Shown here: piece after piece, positions 5,200-11,459 of the stretch
Numbering within the stretch: position 1 is the first letter of the stretch
How the letters are laid out: each line of letters starts with the position of its first letter
Assembly (NCBI GenBank): GCA_035528905.1
Contig: DATKXU010000038.1
Span: forward strand, 1-11,459
Length of the DNA stretch: 11,459 nt
Direction: 5' to 3'
Origin: DATKXU01 sp035528905
GTDB lineage: Bacteria > Armatimonadota > UBA5829 > DTJY01
Translations under genes and position numbers: made by a program
The notes under the pieces: model-generated
Databases searched by the model: none
Told to the model about the DNA's origin: nothing
Seen by the model: the letters and a program-made list of their open reading frames with translations, nothing else

Positions 5200-5931
5200 C
5201 TACCAACTCATTGCCCCAGGCGGCACAGGCCCTGCCGGGGAAACAGGACTGCCGGGCGGGGGCACATAACCTCCCTGACCAGCGGTGACCGCACCAGCCA
5301 TGTTCACCTTGATGGTCATGGGCGTCCTTGTATCCAATGTCTTCAGAATAATGGAGTTTGGCTGAATGCTGTCAACCATAACTCTGGAGCCACCTCTCGT
5401 GACTATCATGCCGGGCCGGACGATGTCGGCCTGGCCGTTAGTCTCCAATATCGCGGCTATCTTTCCGTTCCACATTACGCCAGCCATTCGTCTGACCGGC
5501 TGGGGCGGCAGAACCTCTTCCACCTCGACCTTCGGCGCAAACACTGCAGCAGGTGCAAGGCGCTCACGCCTCACATTTGGCATATAATACTCCAGCATGT
5601 GCGCCCTGTTTAGCGGCCCGGTGAACGGCTCGAACGGGTCCTTCCGATACGGCAGCATCGGCGGCTGCTTTGCCATAGCGGGCGCCGCCGGCGGTCCGCC
5701 TACTCCAGGCACAACCCCCGGCGGAACAGTTGGGGCCCCAGGAGCCGTGGGCATCGCTCCAGTGGGCGAGGGATACGGGGGCACTATAGTGCCCGCAGGC
5801 TGGCCTCCACCGCCTATCTTGCCGGTCATTTTCAGGAACACAAGCACAACAACGATTATGATTACTCCGGTGCCGGCCGCGACTATAGGCAAGTTCTTAC
5901 GATCTTCCAGCCAGGCTTTTACGCTTCCCAT
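5200..5931 (-). CDS. pilP: PilP-like inner-membrane pilus assembly protein
   Basis: 243-residue protein with one transmembrane segment (about 15-35) after a short cytoplasmic N-terminus. A long Pro/Gly/Ala linker (about 39-90) follows, then YRKDPFEPF (95-103), which resembles the RRDPFEP motif of PilP. A compact beta domain sits at about 146-205 (VRRMAGVMWNGKIAAILETNGQADIVRPGMIV and VDSIQPNSIILKT), the homology-region fold shared by PilP and GspC. A second Pro-rich tail ends the protein. PilP links the PilN/PilO inner-membrane complex to PilQ. The ATG at 5931 has GAGGGA 7 nt upstream; an earlier TTG at 5946 overlaps that site. The family call rests on motif, topology and position rather than strong overall similarity, and this PilP has a transmembrane anchor rather than an obvious lipobox. 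Confidence 0.78.
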   Translation of the reverse strand: MGSVKAWLEDRKNLPIVAAGTGVIIIVVVLVFLKMTGKIGGGGQPAGTIVPPYPSPTGAMPTAPGAPTVPPGVVPGVGGPPAAPAMAKQPPMLPYRKDPFEPFTGPLNRAHMLEYYMPNVRRERLAPAAVFAPKVEVEEVLPPQPVRRMAGVMWNGKIAAILETNGQADIVRPGMIVTRGGSRVMVDSIQPNSIILKTLDTRTPMTIKVNMAGAVTAGQGGYVPPPGSPVSPAGPVPPGAMSW

Positions 5932-5994
5932 CGGCAAATCCCTCAAGCCCCTGCCTGCGCAAGCCGACAGTGCCTGCGAAGCGGCATTCTCCGT

Positions 5995-6029
5995 CCCGGC
6001 ATGCGCCGGAGTTCCACTCAGATGCCGGG
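5995..6029 (-). repeat. Inverted repeat in the pilO-pilP gap
   Basis: CCCGGCAT (5995-6002) and ATGCCGGG (6022-6029) form an 8-bp stem with a 19-nt loop in a 127-bp gap inside the operon. No U-tract follows. The gap is unusually large for this operon and holds no open frame that I trust. Confidence 0.4.
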
Positions 6030-6058
6030 CACACCTTCTACCGCTGTCCCGCTGGCAA

Positions 6059-6760
6059 TCACCGCGCAGGCGGCGGAACTGGCGCTGCCATGCCAGGCAC
6101 CGCTCCCAGCCCCGCCTCTGCAGTACCCGCCGCCATTGGAATAGCGGGTCCCGCTTCCCCCCTCGGGAAGATGTACACGGTCACTGTGTATTCCGCGGTC
6201 ATGCGTGGGCTGGTGCCGGATAGAACTGCCGGGTCTATCTGAACCAGCCGGTTGAACCCATTCCAGGACTGCAAGTGCGCCAATATTGTCCTGAAATCGC
6301 CTTTGACGCTGAAAGCGCCAATAGGGATGCTGATAAACGTGCCGTCTATATCATTCGGATTGGCCGGAGCAGGCGGCACCTGCACATCGGTAGCAAGCTT
6401 CACGCCGGTCTTGGCGGGCCAGCTTTGGAGCAGAGGTCCCAGTGTCTCGCCCTGCTCTTTCCAGAGCGCAATCATTCCCTGAGTGCGGTCCTGGAACGAG
6501 ATCGAAGGCATCTTAGTCCTCAGATACTGCTCATATCTCGCCGTCACGACACGGTTGTTCATTTTCGCAGCCGCAAGCTTGGCTTCAACCGACGCCTTCT
6601 GCATCCACTTCTGCTCAGCCGTCTGGTATCTCGCGTTCAGAGACGCTATCTCCTTATACGAATTCTTTATGACAAGGAGGTACAGGCCCACAATCACGAG
6701 GACACATGCGAAAGAGCCGATAAAGACCACATGCACTGTTCTTAACTTAGATCCGCCCAT
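6059..6760 (-). CDS. pilO: Type IV pilus inner-membrane protein PilO
   Basis: 233-residue bitopic protein with a short cytoplasmic start and one transmembrane helix (about 9-31). A periplasmic coiled coil follows (about 33-78, NSYKEIASLNARYQTAEQKWMQKASVEAKLAAAK), then a ferredoxin-like region (about 120-205, containing ISIPIGAFSVKGDFRTILAHLQSWNGFNRLVQIDPAVLSG, typical of the PilO fold). The last 30 residues are Ala/Gly/Pro-rich. It would pair with PilN as a heterodimer in the periplasm and pass contact to PilP. It follows pilN by 51 bp in the same operon. The ATG at 6760 lies directly after a CAGGA, with a GAGGG further upstream. Confidence 0.85.
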   Translation of the reverse strand: MGGSKLRTVHVVFIGSFACVLVIVGLYLLVIKNSYKEIASLNARYQTAEQKWMQKASVEAKLAAAKMNNRVVTARYEQYLRTKMPSISFQDRTQGMIALWKEQGETLGPLLQSWPAKTGVKLATDVQVPPAPANPNDIDGTFISIPIGAFSVKGDFRTILAHLQSWNGFNRLVQIDPAVLSGTSPRMTAEYTVTVYIFPRGEAGPAIPMAAGTAEAGLGAVPGMAAPVPPPAR

Positions 6761-6811
6761 TCCTGAACACCCTCTGAACGCACCGCGAAGAACCGTCTGC
6801 CAAGCTGCGTA

Positions 6812-7492
6812 TTAACCCCCGCTTGGCGGAGGCCCGGCAGCTGGCATACCAGGCACCACAGCGCCTGGGCCTTGAGCGCCCACACCGGCGTATGCCGGAG
6901 GAGCAATCGGCTGAACCAGCGCACAAGTGACCTGAAAGTCAAACCCCGTGGTCGGCCCCGCCTCAGGAGCACCTGGCGTGGTGGCGCCCGCTCCGCCGCC
7001 TGCTGGCGGCCAGCCTGGGACTCCGCTGATGGCAACGGAGTTGAACAGATGCGTCGCCCGATACATATTCATCAGGTATCTGCCGCAGTCCCCAAGAGTT
7101 CGAGCACGAGCGTCGATCACAAGCTGGCTGCCTGATGGTGCAAGCGACCGATACTGTACCCGGCTATACGTATACTTCGCAAGCTCTTCGTAAAGCCTGG
7201 GCGCCTGCAGATTGTAGTCCATCACACCTTCGATGAAGCCCACCTTCGCCTGGACAACCGGTATCCTGCTCTCCTCGGCCTGGACCGCCTGCTCCAGCCT
7301 CATTACCTCCTGCGCCCTCATCTCCATGTCGGCGACTTGTGCCTGCAACTGCTTCTGCTTATTGCTCAGCATGATCCACCAGCCGAGCATACCGAACACC
7401 ACCGCAATAAACAGCAAGCCAAAACCCATTGCGGCTCTGCGAACCTTGCGCTTTTCGTAAATATATGCGGGAAGTAGGTTGATCTTAAGCAC
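6812..7492 (-). CDS. pilN: Type IV pilus inner-membrane protein PilN
   Basis: 226-residue bitopic protein. The N-terminal MLKINLLP carries the INLLP motif that docks into PilM. A basic stretch follows (YEKRKVRRA), then a transmembrane helix (about 20-42), a periplasmic coiled coil (about 43-80) and a ferredoxin-like domain (about 85-195). The C-terminus is Pro/Gly/Ala-rich. The start is GTG at 7492, fixed by the INLLP motif. Its ribosome binding sequence GGAGAG lies within the last codons of pilM, 8 bp before, so translation is probably coupled. This is the standard PilN of a PilMNO complex. Confidence 0.92.
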   Translation of the reverse strand: MLKINLLPAYIYEKRKVRRAAMGFGLLFIAVVFGMLGWWIMLSNKQKQLQAQVADMEMRAQEVMRLEQAVQAEESRIPVVQAKVGFIEGVMDYNLQAPRLYEELAKYTYSRVQYRSLAPSGSQLVIDARARTLGDCGRYLMNMYRATHLFNSVAISGVPGWPPAGGGAGATTPGAPEAGPTTGFDFQVTCALVQPIAPPAYAGVGAQGPGAVVPGMPAAGPPPSGG

Positions 7493-7500
7493 GGTAAGTA

Positions 7501-9003
7501 CTACTCTCCTATCATATCCCTGATCGCCAATCCAACGCTTACCGGGAAGATTGCAGCCACTTCCTCGAGGTAACCCTCCGAGAGGGATCGCGAGAACACG
7601 GTCATGCCCTGCAGGGGATTAGCGACAGCCACTGGTATCCCCAAATCGTTCTGCAGGAGCTTGTCCAAATCCTTTATCTTGGCGGTGCCGCCGCAGAGCA
7701 GGATTCTATCCGGCTGGCCGCGGAATCGGCTGGCGTAGTACTCGAGCGACCGTCTGATCTCCACGGTCAGGTCGTTGAGCACCGGCGCTATGTTATCGAA
7801 TATGACTTCCTGAGAGACATCCACCGGCTCTTCCGGCCTGCCTTCATCCGAAGGCGAAGGCGGCGCGGGCACTGGCAGACTTGCCTCTCCCATGTCGCCG
7901 GCCGCGGATACGGAAAGAACCTGTTCGGGTTCTGGTGCCATCGCAGGACTCTCCTCGCCTACCGAAAGGTCAAAATCAATGACCGGCTTCAGCGCTTCCG
8001 GCGCCTCCGGAGCAGCCGCGCCGATGTCTATATCAAAGTCCGGCACGCCTCCGCCGGCGCCAGCTTTCGGCTCTTCGGCAGGCGGTCCATACCCGAGGCC
8101 GGGAATAAAGTCGAAGCCTACATCCGGGCTCTCCTCCTCTGCCGGGGCTGACACACCGATTGTCGGACCCGGAGCCGCCAAGTCGGCCAAGGGCTCCACG
8201 CCAGGAATGCCAACGGGCGGGCCGGCTTCACCTAACCTATCCAACAGCACGACAGCTCGTTCACGCTTCAGGCGTTCGGCTTGCTGCACTGATATGTTCA
8301 GGCCGTCGCTCAACGCACGAGTAATCGCATCGCCGGCGATAGGCAGGGTTCTCGGGAACGCGAGAAGGCCCTCCTGGTACACCGCGAGTTCGGTCGCCAT
8401 CGCCCCTACATTGACTATTGCGACGGTTCCCTCGCCGGCGCCGTTGCCTCCCACCTCGATCAAGGCTCTTGATACCGCCAGAGGCTCGACGTCAATGGCG
8501 GACGGCTCAAGCCCTGCCGCAAAGAGGGTTTCCATGTGGCGGTTGACGACCTCCTGCTGGGCAACCGCCAGCAGGACTTCCATGTTCTGATCGTCCGGTG
8601 AGGCAGCCGGGCGTTCGACAGGCTGGAAGTCCATCATCACTTCGTTCGCCGCAAAGGGGACGTGGCGCTCAATCTCCCATTTCATCGTCTCGGCCAGCTC
8701 CGGCTTGGTCATCTTCGGAACTTCTATTATTCGCACGATAACGGAGGACTGGCCGGAAACTGAGGACACGGATCGCTTGCATGAAATGCCGCTTTCCAGC
8801 AAGAGCTGGCGAAGCGCCCGCCCAAGCGCCTGAGGGTCTACGATTACCTCATTCTCTATAGCGCCAGTGGGGGTTGGAGCTACGCCAAGAGCCGTGATCT
8901 GTATGCCGTCCTTGCCCGGCCTGGCTTCGACGACTTTGATCAAGCTCGAGCCGATGTCCACCCCTACGGTGGGGCCGCCGCTCGATTCGCCTAGTAAACC
9001 CAT
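7501..9003 (-). CDS. pilM: Type IV pilus cytoplasmic protein PilM with large insertion
   Basis: 500-residue actin-like (FtsA/SHS2 fold) protein that binds the PilN tail in the cytoplasm. The first nucleotide-binding motif is GVDIGSSLIKVVE (14-26). PilM-typical stretches are VPKMTKPELAETMKWEIERHVPF (95-117), PSAIDVEPLAVSRAL (167-181) and VNVGAMATELAVYQEGLLAFPRTLPIAGDAIT (198-228). After the insertion come VEIRRSLEYYASRF (414-427), the second motif ILLCGGTAKIKDL (434-446) and a normal C-terminus. PilM is usually about 350 residues; the excess is an acidic Pro/Ala/Glu-rich block at about 256-397. The ATG at 9003 has GGAG 7 nt upstream. It is the first gene of the operon, about 93 nt after the predicted transcription start. 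Confidence 0.95.
   Translation of the reverse strand: MGLLGESSGGPTVGVDIGSSLIKVVEARPGKDGIQITALGVAPTPTGAIENEVIVDPQALGRALRQLLLESGISCKRSVSSVSGQSSVIVRIIEVPKMTKPELAETMKWEIERHVPFAANEVMMDFQPVERPAASPDDQNMEVLLAVAQQEVVNRHMETLFAAGLEPSAIDVEPLAVSRALIEVGGNGAGEGTVAIVNVGAMATELAVYQEGLLAFPRTLPIAGDAITRALSDGLNISVQQAERLKRERAVVLLDRLGEAGPPVGIPGVEPLADLAAPGPTIGVSAPAEEESPDVGFDFIPGLGYGPPAEEPKAGAGGGVPDFDIDIGAAAPEAPEALKPVIDFDLSVGEESPAMAPEPEQVLSVSAAGDMGEASLPVPAPPSPSDEGRPEEPVDVSQEVIFDNIAPVLNDLTVEIRRSLEYYASRFRGQPDRILLCGGTAKIKDLDKLLQNDLGIPVAVANPLQGMTVFSRSLSEGYLEEVAAIFPVSVGLAIRDMIGE
7813..8238 (-). other. Disordered insertion in PilM with three DFD-type motifs
   Basis: This block encodes about 142 residues that interrupt the PilM fold between AERLKRERAVVLLD and SQEVIFDNIAPVLNDL. 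It is rich in Pro, Ala, Glu and Gly. Three similar short motifs occur in it: VGFDFIPGLG (295-304), PDFDIDIG (321-328) and VIDFDLSVG (341-349). The spacing and shared hydrophobic-acidic pattern suggest repeated docking sites rather than random linker. Confidence 0.8.
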
Positions 9004-9102
9004 GTGAAAACTCCATCAGATGCGCCGGATGCCCCGGCTCCAAACAGCCAACTCACAAGTCGCACGTGGGACGTACGCCGGAAGCTAATGCGCAGACACC
9101 AA

Positions 9103-9131
9103 ATGTTATCACTTCCCAGTCCGATTGTCAA
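9103..9131 (-). promoter_or_regulatory. Sigma-70 type promoter of the pil operon
   Basis: TTGACA (9131-9126) and TAACAT (9108-9103) are separated by 17 bp. Transcription would begin near 9096. The rest of the 253-bp gap (9004-9256) holds the leader of pilM and the end of the upstream gene, with no other signal that I can support. All six pil genes run the same way behind this site. Confidence 0.75.
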
Positions 9132-9201
9132 CAAGCCGCCAGTGAAAAAGACCCGAGTAAATGCGACCTTGCAGAGCCGCCTATTGGGGCCCGACCGTTG
9201 C

Positions 9202-9227
9202 CGGGCAGACACATCCCGAAATGCCCG
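9202..9227 (-). terminator. Possible terminator-like hairpin after the large repeat gene
   Basis: CGGGCA (9202-9207) pairs with TGCCCG (9222-9227), 30 bp past the stop of the upstream gene. An alternative stem, GCCCG (9189-9193) with CGGGC (9202-9206), competes with it. Neither is followed by a U-tract on the minus strand, so termination is uncertain. Confidence 0.3.
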
Positions 9228-9256
9228 CCCATACAACTTACTCTACACATTCGCGC

Positions 9257-11459
9257 TCAATACTCGCGCTGCCCGTAGAACCGGGGACTGACGGCCTCAT
9301 AGTACACGTCGGTACTCCCATCACGAGTGCTGGTCCAGAATACCCAGACACTGTTGCTATCCCAGTCTCTGAACGCATTCACCTGGCCCTCGTTCACCAT
9401 CACGCTGGTGAGAGTCCCGAATGTAACCGGGCCGGCGCCGTGGCGGCTGATACCGTCCTCGGCAAGCCGTATGACATAATTCTCCGAGTCCTGTACGCCG
9501 GACGAATCCCTGTAGCTCACAGTAACTTTCCTTGGCGTCATCACGGGCCTGGATGGATCGCTTAGATCCAGCTCGACCGCATCCTCGCCGGTGAAGTACA
9601 GCGTGTTCTTGACCCAGTCCACCTCGACCGGCTGTGTCGCCTCGGGAACGGCACTGATTGTCGGCGCCTTCGTACCAAAGTCCATGCCGATCTGGCGCTC
9701 CAGCTTGACCATGTACCTGAAAGCCTTGTAGTGGATGCCGGTGCCGGGCTTATCGAGGCCGGGCCGCCGCCAGAATACCCAGAGCCTGTCGGTCCGCGGA
9801 GAGTTGCCACTGACCCAACTGCTCGGCACGAAGAACGGATTGCCCAGCACAGTCGAAACGTAGCGCGGGTTGCTGAGGAAGTCGAAAACGGCACACGGCG
9901 AGACGTCCGACTTCGCATCCGCCTTGATGCCGTCACCGACCGAAAGGCGGTACGCCCTCGGCCTGTACTCCGCGATGACGGCCGCAGTCGGTTCGGGCGC
10001 CTTCAGGAACCTCACCGTACCGGCCACCGGGTTAATCACAACCGCCCGGAACAAGCTCCGCAAGGTAGGATCGCCGCTGTAGTCGAAGACCATGGACCCG
10101 GTCGTCGGGTCTTTCGTAGACCGGCCAACGTTGAGGTCATGGCGCGTCGCGGGGTTGTTCCGGTCGGTGAGCACGTAAACCTTGAAATCCGAGGCCCAAT
10201 CCACATCCTTGGAATACCAGATCGCACCAGTCGCGTCGCGAGTCAGTTCCTCGCCGGGAGCGCCCGCGGGGTCGCTGGGCTCCACGTCTCCCCTGCTCGG
10301 GAGCGTCACCATCACCAGAGGCCAGTGGCCGCCCTCCTTGTGAGAAGCCTGAGCGTCCTTCGGCTTGTAGCGGCTGAGGTAGATGTCGCTGTTCTTGTGG
10401 TACGTCGAGTATCCGGAGTACACCACATCCAACATATAGCCTATATTATTGCCCCACCATCGCCACACAGGAGACGGCTCCGCCGCGGAGCTGAGGCCCT
10501 TGGGCAGAGGAAGCTGCGCTTCGTTCGTCCACATCATCGCATCATCCGGCTCAGGATTCGCATTGTAGTATATGCGCAGCCTCTCGCTGTTGCCGCCATA
10601 CCAGAACGACCAGAGCATGGGATCCCCGTTGAGGCTTGTGAATGGGAACCGCGTGACAGCGCCCCGGATGCCGGACTTCGGCATGGTCCAATCGGACGTG
10701 CTGTTATAAGTCATTCCAGTCGGCTCTCCGGACGCCAGCTCCGTGTAGAAGACCTTGTACGCGATCTGCTTGCCCGTGCTCCCAGTGGCTGCGGAGGTCA
10801 CGGCCTGCGCCTGCCCGCCAAAGAACAACCAAGTCCTCGGCTCTTCAGGGTCCCAGAGGTTGACTATGGACGGGCTGGTGAACCTGACGCTCTCCGGCTG
10901 CACCTCCCGCTGGAAGAGACTGTTGAGGTCCACCGGGTGCGGCGACGGGAAGGGCGCGCCGGGGCCGGCCGCGAGGTCCGTCGGGCTCCACCACCGAGTT
11001 GGATCCACCGACGAGAATCGCCACCGCGTCATCGGTGTCGTCGGTGTCGTCCCGAGAGGCTCGCGCTCAAGCTTGGATATATGCAGATACCACGGATCCG
11101 TGGCAGTGGGATCAGCATTCCCCAGGATGTCCTTTCCATAGCGCGAGCTGGCCCACACAAGGCAGATGTTCCCCGTTCCCGGGTCCATGTCCGCCGCCGG
11201 AGTCACGTCGCCCGTTATGACGGGCCCCACCGGCCCTGAATCGAGGTGAGGCACACTACCGGGAGTGAAGCCGTCCGTAAGCCTGGCCTCCCGGACGCGG
11301 ACTTGCAGGTTGATGATGGGATTGCCCAGCGATTCCTCAGCCGCGCCGTATACGCCGTCGGCGCTGGCGGGATTACCGCCCCCATCCTCGAAGAGCGTGA
11401 GCGGCCCGAAGTACCTTCCGGCGGGCTGGCCGAGCGGCACGGCGGCGCTGACCCTGGGC
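9257..11459 (-). CDS. Large repetitive, probably exported protein (5'-truncated)
   Basis: The C-terminal 733 or so residues of a longer protein. The frame is open to the window edge, and an internal GTG at 11440 is not a convincing start, so the real start lies outside. I do not recognise a named family. The sequence repeats a pattern of an aromatic beta strand, a polar turn and a second strand: NICLVWASSRYGKD, TWLFFGGQ, MLWSFWYGGNSERLRIYYN, LWVFWRRPG and VWVFWTSTRDGSTDVYYEAV. Copies are spaced by about 70 residues or more, with many Trp, Tyr, Pro, Asp and Gly and no Cys-rich or transmembrane segment in view. This resembles beta-propeller or BNR-like surface proteins. It ends at a TGA at 9257, some 125 bp before the pil promoter, so it is probably a separate transcription unit. 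Localisation is inferred from composition. Confidence 0.7.
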   Translation of the reverse strand, partial: PRVSAAVPLGQPAGRYFGPLTLFEDGGGNPASADGVYGAAEESLGNPIINLQVRVREARLTDGFTPGSVPHLDSGPVGPVITGDVTPAADMDPGTGNICLVWASSRYGKDILGNADPTATDPWYLHISKLEREPLGTTPTTPMTRWRFSSVDPTRWWSPTDLAAGPGAPFPSPHPVDLNSLFQREVQPESVRFTSPSIVNLWDPEEPRTWLFFGGQAQAVTSAATGSTGKQIAYKVFYTELASGEPTGMTYNSTSDWTMPKSGIRGAVTRFPFTSLNGDPMLWSFWYGGNSERLRIYYNANPEPDDAMMWTNEAQLPLPKGLSSAAEPSPVWRWWGNNIGYMLDVVYSGYSTYHKNSDIYLSRYKPKDAQASHKEGGHWPLVMVTLPSRGDVEPSDPAGAPGEELTRDATGAIWYSKDVDWASDFKVYVLTDRNNPATRHDLNVGRSTKDPTTGSMVFDYSGDPTLRSLFRAVVINPVAGTVRFLKAPEPTAAVIAEYRPRAYRLSVGDGIKADAKSDVSPCAVFDFLSNPRYVSTVLGNPFFVPSSWVSGNSPRTDRLWVFWRRPGLDKPGTGIHYKAFRYMVKLERQIGMDFGTKAPTISAVPEATQPVEVDWVKNTLYFTGEDAVELDLSDPSRPVMTPRKVTVSYRDSSGVQDSENYVIRLAEDGISRHGAGPVTFGTLTSVMVNEGQVNAFRDWDSNSVWVFWTSTRDGSTDVYYEAVSPRFYGQREY

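Noticed and set aside
9731..11239. A 502-codon open frame on the + strand opposite the large repeat protein
   Set aside because: Its translation is Arg/Val/Pro-rich low-complexity sequence without domains, as expected for the reverse of a GC-rich gene. The minus-strand frame has coherent repeats and spans the whole segment.

Overview
The window appears to be a chromosomal segment of a diderm bacterium with fairly high GC. It carries a type IV pilus assembly operon that includes an outer-membrane secretin, a ribosomal stalk operon (L10 and L7/L12), and an inserted IS110-family insertion sequence. The pilMNOPQ-like order, the Pro/Gly/Ala-rich tails on many proteins and the large WVFW-type repeat protein suggest an uncultured lineage such as Armatimonadota. 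That placement is a weak inference: no marker here settles it.

Layout. Positions 9-1251 hold an apparently complete IS110-group element on the + strand: a 5' non-coding region of about 250 bp, then a 325-residue DEDD transposase, then a very short right end. The 5' non-coding region folds on paper into a bridge RNA (seekRNA). Its four guide segments can be read directly. The left target guide equals the sequence left of the element, and the right target guide is the reverse complement of the sequence right of it. The left donor guide equals the right end of the element, and the right donor guide is the reverse complement of the left end. The element therefore documents its own programmed insertion at GAGACGC-CT-CCCAC. 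Joining the two ends in a circle would also assemble a TTGACA / TAGAAT promoter that drives the bridge RNA.

Positions 1344-2604, minus strand, hold the stalk operon. A TTGACA promoter is followed by an L10-type leader RNA, an intrinsic attenuator, rplJ (TTG start) and rplL. The IS lies just downstream of rplL, where rpoB usually follows.

Positions 2625-9131, minus strand, hold one pilus operon behind a TTGACA-17-TAACAT promoter, in the order pilM, pilN, pilO, pilP-like, an STN-domain protein with a Gly/Tyr-rich tail, and pilQ. PilM, PilN, PilO and PilP would form the cytoplasmic and inner-membrane alignment complex, and PilQ the outer-membrane channel. The STN protein is an extra periplasmic partner that duplicates the N0 domain of the secretin. 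Two proteins carry large disordered insertions, the PilM one containing three similar DFD-type motifs. No pilin, motor ATPase, PilC or prepilin peptidase gene is present.

Positions 9257-11459, minus strand, hold the C-terminal part of a large repetitive, probably exported protein of unknown function, cut by the window edge. No gap between genes exceeds 300 bp. The longest, 9004-9256, holds the pil promoter and a possible hairpin.
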